Positions 1 through 5,812 of a DNA stretch of 5,812 nt are shown here, piece by piece (position 1 is the stretch's first letter; the number at the start of each line of letters is the position of its first letter). The position numbers and the translations under genes are program-made. Source of the DNA: Rhizobiales bacterium CCH10-E5. GTDB taxonomy: Bacteria > Pseudomonadota > Alphaproteobacteria > Rhizobiales > Beijerinckiaceae. The notes below the pieces were generated by a model. The model did not search any database. It saw nothing but the letters and a program-made list of their open reading frames with translations, and had not been told where the DNA came from. The stretch lies in NCBI GenBank assembly GCA_001556125.1, contig LSIG01000190.1, positions 1 through 5,812 of the forward strand, written 5' to 3'.

Positions 1-20
1 TCATGCTTCGTCCAGCTTAG
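1..20 (+). pseudogene. Last codons of a Tn3-family transposase gene (window-edge partial)
   Basis: The frame ending at TAG 18-20 reads Met-Leu-Arg-Pro-Ala-stop. The stop codon lies inside the CTTAG of the terminal repeat, in the same phase as the tnpA stop of the intact transposon downstream (TAG 5567-5569 inside CTTAG 5565-5569). Tn3-family tnpA genes commonly end at or just inside the right repeat, so this is probably a tnpA 3' end. Only five codons are visible, so the call rests on position rather than on protein similarity. The gene itself may be whole outside the window. Confidence 0.33.
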
Positions 21-53
21 CGCGGTTTAGCGTACAAACCTTGAGGTGCCCCC
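16..53 (-). repeat. 38-bp Tn3-family terminal inverted repeat
   Basis: The repeat has five G at the outer end (49-53 on the complementary strand) and CTAAG at the inner end (16-20). Its sequence is clearly different from the repeats of the intact transposon at 1793-5602, so this belongs to a second, distinct Tn3-family element. No partner copy of this repeat lies in the window. Confidence 0.66.
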
Positions 54-55
54 AT

Positions 56-550
56 AATGGCCGGAAGTTCCGCATGTTGAACGTGATCGACGAGTTCACC
101 CGGGAATGCATCGCGATCCGCATCGACCGCAAGCTCAAGTCCACCGATGTCATCGACGTGCTGTCCGATCTCTTCATCCTGCGCGGCGTGCCCGGGCATG
201 TTCGTTCGGACAACGGCCCCGAGTTCGTCGCTAGGGCGGTGCGGGAGTGGATCGCGGCGGTCGGCGCGAAAACGGCGTTCATCGAGCCTGGCAGTCCTTG
301 GGAGAACGGCTATTGCGAGAGCTTCAACTCCAAGCTTCGCGACGAGCTTCTGAACGGCGAGCTGTTCTACAGCCTCGCCGAGGCTCGGATCGTCATCGAG
401 GGCTGGCGTCAGCACTACAATACCCAGCGCCCGCACTCCTCGCTCGGCTACAAGCCGCCAGCACCGGTCGCTGTGGTCTGGCCGGCTGCGCAAACCCAAC
501 CCGCTTCGCCGGCCATCTCAACCGTGGCCGCCAAGCCCACCATGCACTAG
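56..550 (+). pseudogene. IS3-family transposase OrfB, C-terminal fragment (rve/DDE domain)
   Basis: These 164 codons of an IS3-family OrfB begin in the middle of the integrase core with NGRKFRMLNVIDEFTREC and end with the family's usual tail, HYNTQRPHSSLGYKPPAP plus a short Pro/Ala-rich extension. The second catalytic Asp is in SDNGPEF (codon 209-211) and the catalytic Glu is in ENGYCESF (codon 317-319). Exactly 35 residues separate them, the D(35)E spacing of IS3 transposases. The first catalytic Asp and the N-terminal HTH region are absent, so the product would be inactive. The apparent TTG start at 41 lies inside the neighbouring transposon repeat and is not a real start. The closest type by memory is the IS407/IS2-like group widespread in rhizobia; the subgroup is not certain. 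Confidence 0.9.
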
Positions 551-1830
<1,280 letters not shown>

Positions 1831-1841
1831 GGCATTTTGCA

Positions 1842-1978
1842 GGTGACGGGAAACACATGATTTCCGCTCACCGTGATCGCGGGGCAAACTGGCCACGCAA
1901 TAGGGCCATTTTTTGCGCGACAAACCCTGTCGGAATGTTAGGCTGTGCGGCAACACCTGATTTGAGGTTTGTCGCACA
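1842..1978 (+). promoter_or_regulatory. Probable res (resolution) site with two dyads
   Basis: Two dyads lie upstream of tnpR. The first, 1842-1872 (31 bp), has arms GGTGACGGGAAA and TTTCCGCTCACC around a 7-base centre, and 10 of 12 positions pair. The second has 13-bp arms at 1914-1926 and 1966-1978 that match at 12 of 13 positions, with core GCGACAAACC/GGTTTGTCGC. A related direct copy, TGTGCGGCAA, sits at 1944-1953. Serine resolvases bind three dyad subsites next to tnpR, with the crossover site farthest from tnpR in Tn3 and Tn21. By that analogy 1842-1872 would be subsite I and 1914-1978 subsites II/III. The right arm covers the tnpR start, which suggests that resolvase binding also represses tnpR. 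The subsite assignment is inferred. Confidence 0.62.
1964..1967 (+). promoter_or_regulatory. tnpR ribosome binding site
   Basis: GAGG lies 10 nt before ATG 1978, a usable spacing. The alternative in-frame TTG at 1969 would sit only one base after it, so ATG 1978 is chosen as the start. Confidence 0.5.
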
Positions 1979-2583
1979 TGTTGATCGGTTACATGCGGGT
2001 ATCGAGTAGTGACGAGCGCCAGTCGGTTGCCTTGCAGCGCGATGCCCTGCTCGCGGCCGGGGTCGATGAGCGCCATCTCCATCAGGATCGCGCTTCCGGA
2101 GCGCGTGATGACCGGCCGGGTCTGAAGGCATGCCTCGGCGAATTGCGCGAAGGCGATGTCCTGGTCGTCTGGAAGATAGATCGGTTAGGCCGGTCACTCT
2201 CCCACTTGATCCGCATCGTCGAGGATTTGAAGGAACGTGGTGTCGCCTTCCGATCTCTCACGGAGGCGATCGACACCACGAATTCGCACGGCGCGTTTCT
2301 GTTCAACCTGTTCGGCTCGCTTGCAGAATACGAGAGAGTGCTGATCACCGAGCGGGTCAATGCCGGCCTGGCGGCGGCTCGCCGACGTGGCCGTAAGGGC
2401 GGGAGACCTCCAACGATCGATGCGGAAAAGGTCGAGCAGGTTCTAGCTGCTTTGGAAGCTGGCGCCAGCAAGGCGTCCGTGTGCCGGACGTTCAAGGTGG
2501 CGCGCTCGACCTTGATCGACACGTTGAAGCGGACTGGATGGACAGGCCCCGGCAAGACCGGCACGCCCGAAACCGTAGTTTGA
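1978..2583 (+). CDS. tnpR: Serine resolvase TnpR of the Tn3-family transposon
   Basis: This 201-aa small serine recombinase resolves transposition cointegrates by recombination at res. The catalytic N-terminal domain starts MLIGYMRVSSSDERQ, where Ser9 (after Arg7) aligns with the active-site Ser10 of Tn3 resolvase. Other family motifs are DRASGARDDRPGL (37-49), KIDRLGRSL (66-74, with Arg69 and Arg72 as expected active-site arginines) and HGAFLFNLFGSLAEYER (104-120) leading into the long E helix. A GRPPTI linker at 142-147 joins a C-terminal helix-turn-helix with the KASVCRTFKVARSTLIDTLKR pattern at about 165-185. Length is close to the usual 185-200 aa. Its sequence style resembles Gin/Pin-type recombinases, but its place beside tnpA and a res-like region supports a resolvase role. 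It ends 16 bp before tnpA in the same direction, so the two are probably co-transcribed. Confidence 0.95.
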   Translation: MLIGYMRVSSSDERQSVALQRDALLAAGVDERHLHQDRASGARDDRPGLKACLGELREGDVLVVWKIDRLGRSLSHLIRIVEDLKERGVAFRSLTEAIDTTNSHGAFLFNLFGSLAEYERVLITERVNAGLAAARRRGRKGGRPPTIDAEKVEQVLAALEAGASKASVCRTFKVARSTLIDTLKRTGWTGPGKTGTPETVV

Positions 2584-2599
2584 CGAGTGACCGTGGCTG

Positions 2600-5569
2600 A
2601 TGGCGTTTCTCGATGAGCAATCGCGTGCCGTTTTATTCGAACCACCCGAAGCTTATGAAGATGCGCAAGCGCGCTATGCACTGACTTCCGAGGATATTGT
2701 CTTCGTCAAGGAGCATCGCCGGTCGCATAATCGGCTTGGCTTTGCGATCCAACTCGCACTGGTGCGTGATCTGGGCCGTCTGCTGCGAATAGGCGAAGTT
2801 CCACCTCAGGCGGTTGTCTCTGTTGTCGCCGACCAGCTGGGCATCGACCCTGCAGTGTTCGAGTTCTACGCCCAGCGCGACGAAACGCGCCGGGAACACG
2901 CGCGCGAGATCGTCTCTGCACTGGAGCTTCAGCCTGTCCGGACGAGTGACTATCGCGAGTTGATAACGGCGGCGGCACGCGAGGCGGCGGCCACTGAACA
3001 AGGTGCGCCGATCGCCAAGGCCGTGATCGAAGCCTTGAAGGAACGAAAGTTGCTCGTTCCTATGCCGGAGCTGCTGATCCGTCTGGCACTGGCCGGCCGG
3101 GCGGCGGCGCGTCGACAAGCCTATCGCGAATTGATCCGGGATCTGGAGCAGCCTTCGATCGAGGCGCTTGATCAGCTCCTCGCTGAGCGGGCCGGCGATC
3201 GGAGCCACCTTGGCTGGATTGCGGAAGCACCTGAAGGGGCGAAGCTGAAGAACCTCAAAGGCTTGATCGCCCGCCTCGAGGTATTGCGCTCAGCCGCCAT
3301 TCCCGACGACCGTCGCAAGACGATCCATGCCAATCGCTACGGCATCATCGCCAGGGATGCACGCATTCTGCATGCCCGGGAGATACGACGCCTGACATCC
3401 GAACGTCGCTACGCCACGCTGGCCGCCTTCGTCATCGAGAGACAGGCGTCGATCACCGACCTGACGATCGACATGTTCTGCAAAATGATTGGGAGCAACC
3501 GCCGCAAGGCCGAGATCAGCCGCACGGAACGCCGGCTAAAAGAGGCCGAGGTTCTTGATGGGGTGGCGCTTGAGCATCTCAAGCTCGGCGAGGCGCTTCT
3601 GGCCGCTCGTGCGAGCAAAACCGATCTTGCATCGGCGATCGCAGCCTCCCTCGGCTGGGACGGATTGGTCGCCAGCATGGCGGCAGCCAGATCTGTCGTC
3701 CACCCTGATCGCAGTAACGAATTCGACGAGCTCATCAAGCGGCACAAATCGTTGCGCAAGCTGGGCAGACTGATGTTCCGCACGTTCTCGTTCCGGTCGT
3801 TTCGTGCTGATGATCCGATCCTTGTAGCAGTGGACCATCTGCGCGCGCTCTATGGCGGCCGGAAATTGCCGGCGCAGGTGCCGCTCGCCTTTCTGACCCG
3901 CAAATGGCGACGCTGCGTGCGCCCGAACAGTGCCGATATCGACCTGCGCGCCTGGGAAGTGGCGGTCCTCGTTCACCTGCGAGAGCGTCTGAGGGCCGGT
4001 GACATCTGGGTCGAAGGCAGCCGGGCATGGCGCAGTTTCGAGGATTATCTTCTGCCTCGGCCGATCTTCGAGCTGATGCGCGCCGAGGGGCGGCTCGGGC
4101 TCGCACTCCCCGACAGCTTTGCCGAATGGCGAGCAGAACGGACCGCCACGCTCGATGCGAAGCTGAAAGAGCTGGCAAAGGCGGCGGCTGCCAATGCTAT
4201 TCCGGATGCAGCGATTTCCGACAAGGGCCTGTCGATCTCGCCGATCCGCGAGGAGGAGCGCGACAGCATCGTCGCGCTCAGCCGCCGACTATATGTTCTG
4301 GTGCCACGGATCAGGATCACCAGCCTGCTTGCCGAGGTGCAAAGCTGGACCAAATTCCTCGACAGCTTCACGCATTATCGTACCGGTGAGACGGCAAACG
4401 ACGAGGCAGCGCTGATGGCAGCGATCCTTGCCGACGCCACCAATGCCGGAGCCGAACGTATGGCGGAAAGCTCACGCGGCGTCACGATCCACCAGATGAT
4501 GCTGATGGTGGACAGGCATATGCGATCGGAAACCTACGCCACGGCGACCGCCGTGCTGGTCGATGCGCAGCAGGCCCATCCCTTTGCCGCGATCTGGGGT
4601 GACGGCCATATCTCCTCCTCGGACGGACAGTTCTTTCCGGCTGGCGGGCGTGGCGAAGCCAGCCTCGACTACAATGCAAAATACGGCAAGCGACCGGGGG
4701 CGTCGATCTATGGCTTCCTGTCCAACCGTTTTGCTTCCTTCTTCTCCCGCATGATCCAGGCATCCGAGGGCGAAGCCCCCTACGTTCTCGACGGCCTCCT
4801 TCACAACGAAAGCTCCGTCGAAATCTATGAGCACGCAACCGATACCGCTGGCGCCACCGAAACGACGTTCTCCATGTTCCACGCCTTTGGCTACAGGCTC
4901 ATTCCCCGTATCCGCAATCTCGGCAATCGCAGGCTCTTTGTCATTGATCGCGATCCGGCTTACGAACCGCTCGACGCGCTGATCGCTGGAACCGTCAACA
5001 TGGATGTCGTCGAGCACCACTGGGATGAGGTCTTGCGGCTGAAGGCTTCGATCGCTGCAGGTTTGGTGCCGCCTTCCGTCATCCTCAAGAAGCTGGCAGC
5101 GTCGCCGCGACAAAACCGGCTGAACCAGGCCCTGCGCGAAATGGGCCGGATAGAACGCTCGATCTTCATCTGCGACTGGCTGCTCGATACGAAACTGCGC
5201 CGCAGATCGCATGCGATCCTCAACAAGGGTGAAAGCCGTCATGCTCTCGCACGCGCCATCTTCCTCCACCAGCTCGGCGAATTGCGCAACCGCGTCGCCG
5301 AAACCATGGCTTACCGCGCGTCCGGTCTTAACCTCGTCGTCAACGCCATCATCCTGTGGAACACTGTCTATCTCAGCCGTGCTGTCGATTATATCAGCAG
5401 TCAGGGTATTATCATTCCGGACGAGCTGCTCTCCCAGGTCGCACCACTACCATGGGCGCATATCGCGCTCACCGGCGACTACCTCTGGAACGAAATTGAC
5501 CGACCCCTCGAACGCTTCAGGCCAATCCGGGCTAACCGCTTCAATCCAAACAACTTCAAATTCCCTTAG
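2600..5569 (+). CDS. tnpA: Tn3-family transposase TnpA
   Basis: This 989-aa protein has the usual length (about 960-1000) and catalyses replicative transposition by acting on the 38-bp end repeats. The N-terminal part is the Tn3 DNA-binding region (ALTSEDIVFVKEHRR, then LGFAIQLALVRDLGR). The C-terminal DDE domain holds Asp675 in SSSDGQFF, Asp748 in HATDTAGATE and Glu878 in NKGESRHALARAIF. The spacings of 73 and 130 residues closely follow those of Tn3 (D689, D765, E895). The end is WNEIDRPLERFRPIR with a short tail, and the stop codon lies inside the right repeat. The start is ATG 2600: the frame is closed by TGA at 2588-2590, so no earlier start is possible. No good Shine-Dalgarno is seen, which suggests translation coupled to tnpR, whose stop is 16 bp upstream. 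No frameshift or stop interrupts it. Confidence 0.97.
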   Translation: MAFLDEQSRAVLFEPPEAYEDAQARYALTSEDIVFVKEHRRSHNRLGFAIQLALVRDLGRLLRIGEVPPQAVVSVVADQLGIDPAVFEFYAQRDETRREHAREIVSALELQPVRTSDYRELITAAAREAAATEQGAPIAKAVIEALKERKLLVPMPELLIRLALAGRAAARRQAYRELIRDLEQPSIEALDQLLAERAGDRSHLGWIAEAPEGAKLKNLKGLIARLEVLRSAAIPDDRRKTIHANRYGIIARDARILHAREIRRLTSERRYATLAAFVIERQASITDLTIDMFCKMIGSNRRKAEISRTERRLKEAEVLDGVALEHLKLGEALLAARASKTDLASAIAASLGWDGLVASMAAARSVVHPDRSNEFDELIKRHKSLRKLGRLMFRTFSFRSFRADDPILVAVDHLRALYGGRKLPAQVPLAFLTRKWRRCVRPNSADIDLRAWEVAVLVHLRERLRAGDIWVEGSRAWRSFEDYLLPRPIFELMRAEGRLGLALPDSFAEWRAERTATLDAKLKELAKAAAANAIPDAAISDKGLSISPIREEERDSIVALSRRLYVLVPRIRITSLLAEVQSWTKFLDSFTHYRTGETANDEAALMAAILADATNAGAERMAESSRGVTIHQMMLMVDRHMRSETYATATAVLVDAQQAHPFAAIWGDGHISSSDGQFFPAGGRGEASLDYNAKYGKRPGASIYGFLSNRFASFFSRMIQASEGEAPYVLDGLLHNESSVEIYEHATDTAGATETTFSMFHAFGYRLIPRIRNLGNRRLFVIDRDPAYEPLDALIAGTVNMDVVEHHWDEVLRLKASIAAGLVPPSVILKKLAASPRQNRLNQALREMGRIERSIFICDWLLDTKLRRRSHAILNKGESRHALARAIFLHQLGELRNRVAETMAYRASGLNLVVNAIILWNTVYLSRAVDYISSQGIIIPDELLSQVAPLPWAHIALTGDYLWNEIDRPLERFRPIRANRFNPNNFKFP

Positions 5570-5602
5570 CGTGTATTAATGTAGAAATGCCCACGGAGCC
5601 CC
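5565..5602 (-). repeat. Right 38-bp inverted repeat (IRR)
   Basis: On the minus strand it starts with the canonical GGGG at 5602 and ends CTAAG at 5565, exactly 38 bp. It contains the tnpA stop codon TAG (5567-5569). Its outer end abuts the truncated phospholipase frame, which runs on into the repeat. Confidence 0.94.
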
Positions 5603-5741
5603 TGGTTCCGGTGATGAGATCAAATCCTCGACCAAGATCGAGCGCCGATTCGCCTCTGATCCGGGCGAACTGATCGGTCAGGCGGCCGAGGAAGGCCGCC
5701 GTATAGATGCCGCGCATACCGCCGCCATCGAGGCTGAGCAC
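5603..5741 (-). pseudogene. Patatin-like phospholipase, 5' fragment cut by the transposon
   Basis: Forty-six codons read MLSLDGGGMRGIYTAAFLGRL, then FDLITGT. This is the start of a patatin-like lipid acyl hydrolase: DGGGMRG is the oxyanion-hole glycine-rich loop, and FDLITGT normally continues as S-T-G, the GxSxG nucleophile elbow. The break comes just before that serine, so neither the Ser nor the later Asp of the dyad is present. Read-through into the transposon adds a meaningless tail ending at 5556. GTG 5739-5741 is chosen because AGGAGG lies 9 nt upstream, although residues encoded just before it (RPFR) also look like the family's usual N-terminus, and the frame is open back to TGA 5775-5777. 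Patatins of this type include CBASS effectors (CapV) and many stand-alone enzymes; the fragment alone cannot separate these. Confidence 0.85.
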
Positions 5742-5750
5742 ACGGAACGG

Positions 5751-5756
5751 CCTCCT
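5751..5756 (-). promoter_or_regulatory. Strong Shine-Dalgarno of the phospholipase fragment
   Basis: A perfect AGGAGG lies on the minus strand 9 nt before the GTG start. It overlaps a TAG stop (5755-5757) in another frame that is open from the right edge, which could mean translational coupling to an upstream gene whose end would be here. Confidence 0.6.
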
Positions 5757-5812
5757 AAGAGTCCGTCCCGGAACTCATGACGCTCGCGCGATGCGGCGGA
5801 TAAGAACCATGG
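5757..5812 (-). other. Short upstream flank of the phospholipase gene, unassigned
   Basis: This stretch lies upstream of the phospholipase fragment and runs off the window. One minus-strand frame is open from the edge to TAG 5755-5757 and ends in VMSSGTDS; another ends at TGA 5775-5777. Either could be the tail of a neighbouring gene, but 18 or fewer codons are visible and I recognise neither. No promoter-like elements are evident. Confidence 0.3.

Larger units (their letters stand above)
1..53 (+). mobile_element. Terminal end of a Tn3-family (Tn21-like) transposon, body outside window
   Basis: Read from position 53 leftwards on the minus strand, the sequence begins with GGGGGCACCTCA and ends 38 bases later, at 16, with GCGCTAAG. 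Both the length and the two ends match the known 38-bp inverted repeats of the Tn21 group, which start GGGG and finish ACGCTAAG. The outer end therefore faces right, against the IS3 remnant, and the transposon body lies to the left of the window. The bases just outside, 54-58 (ATAAT), could be one copy of a 5-bp target duplication; its partner is not visible. The middle of the repeat differs from the Tn21 sequence as I recall it, so the exact element is not identified. Confidence 0.66.

Noticed and set aside
42..60. TGAGGTGCCCCC at 42-53 as the left repeat of the IS3 element, which would make 42-583 an internally deleted IS.
   Set aside because: It matches the IS right end at only about 12 of 19 positions. 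The same bases fit much better as the outer end of an exact 38-bp Tn3-family repeat running from 53 to 16. No flanking duplication supports the IS reading.
1..282. Minus-strand frame ending at position 1-3 as a real gene end.
   Set aside because: It runs antisense through the IS3 transposase and across the Tn3 repeat junction, so it cannot be one original gene.
1890..1914. Hairpin TGGCC/GGCCA followed by six T as a rho-independent terminator.
   Set aside because: The stem has only 5 bp with a 9-base loop, and it sits in the res region just before tnpR, where a terminator makes little sense.
1913..1941. TTGCGC (1913-1918) and TGTTAG (1936-1941), 17 bp apart, as the tnpR promoter.
   Set aside because: The position is plausible but both hexamers match the consensus weakly, so I do not list it as a feature.
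2082..2681. 199-codon minus-strand open frame across the tnpR-tnpA junction.
   Set aside because: It is antisense to two well-supported genes, has low-complexity Arg/Ser/Pro composition and no recognisable motif.
4472..5269. Long minus-strand open frame (265 codons) opposite tnpA.
   Set aside because: It lies wholly inside tnpA, resembles no known protein and is expected as a shadow of GC-rich coding sequence.

Overview
The window is a patchwork of nested mobile elements and the gene fragments they broke. Only two genes look intact, and both belong to a Tn3-family transposon. GC-rich coding DNA, the rhizobial-type IS3 transposase and the efflux-pump and resolvase types suggest an alphaproteobacterium (or a related proteobacterium), probably an accessory region of a plasmid or genomic island. 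This taxonomic call is an inference from general resemblance; no search was run.

Layout, left to right: (1) 1-53 is the extreme end of a first Tn3-family transposon whose body lies outside the window; it ends in a 38-bp terminal repeat of Tn21 type and probably carries the last codons of its tnpA. (2) 54-583 is the 3' part of an IS3-family (IS407/IS2-like) element: the C-terminal half of its DDE transposase plus its right end. (3) 584-1792 is a 403-codon piece of a czcA-type heavy-metal RND efflux pump gene. It lacks about its first six codons, where the IS joins it, and everything after the second proton-relay aspartate, where the next transposon joins it. (4) 1793-5602 is a complete, passenger-free 3.8-kb Tn3-family transposon: left repeat, res region with two dyads, tnpR (serine resolvase), tnpA (989 aa, DDE triad visible) and right repeat. 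(5) 5603-5741, on the minus strand, is the first 46 codons of a patatin-like phospholipase, broken just before the nucleophile serine; its Shine-Dalgarno and upstream DNA run to the window edge.

How the parts relate: tnpR and tnpA form one transcription unit, with the res dyads overlapping the tnpR start, so resolvase probably represses its own transcription. The two sides of the intact transposon are unrelated genes and show no matching 5-bp duplication, so this is not a simple insertion; recombination between two copies, or a deletion beside one copy, is needed to explain it. The same holds for the first transposon end, the IS remnant and czcA: each junction preserves only one side of an insertion.

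I found no convincing new multi-gene system. The only hint of a defence or signalling locus is the phospholipase stub, a family that includes CBASS effectors; whatever accompanied it lies beyond the right edge.
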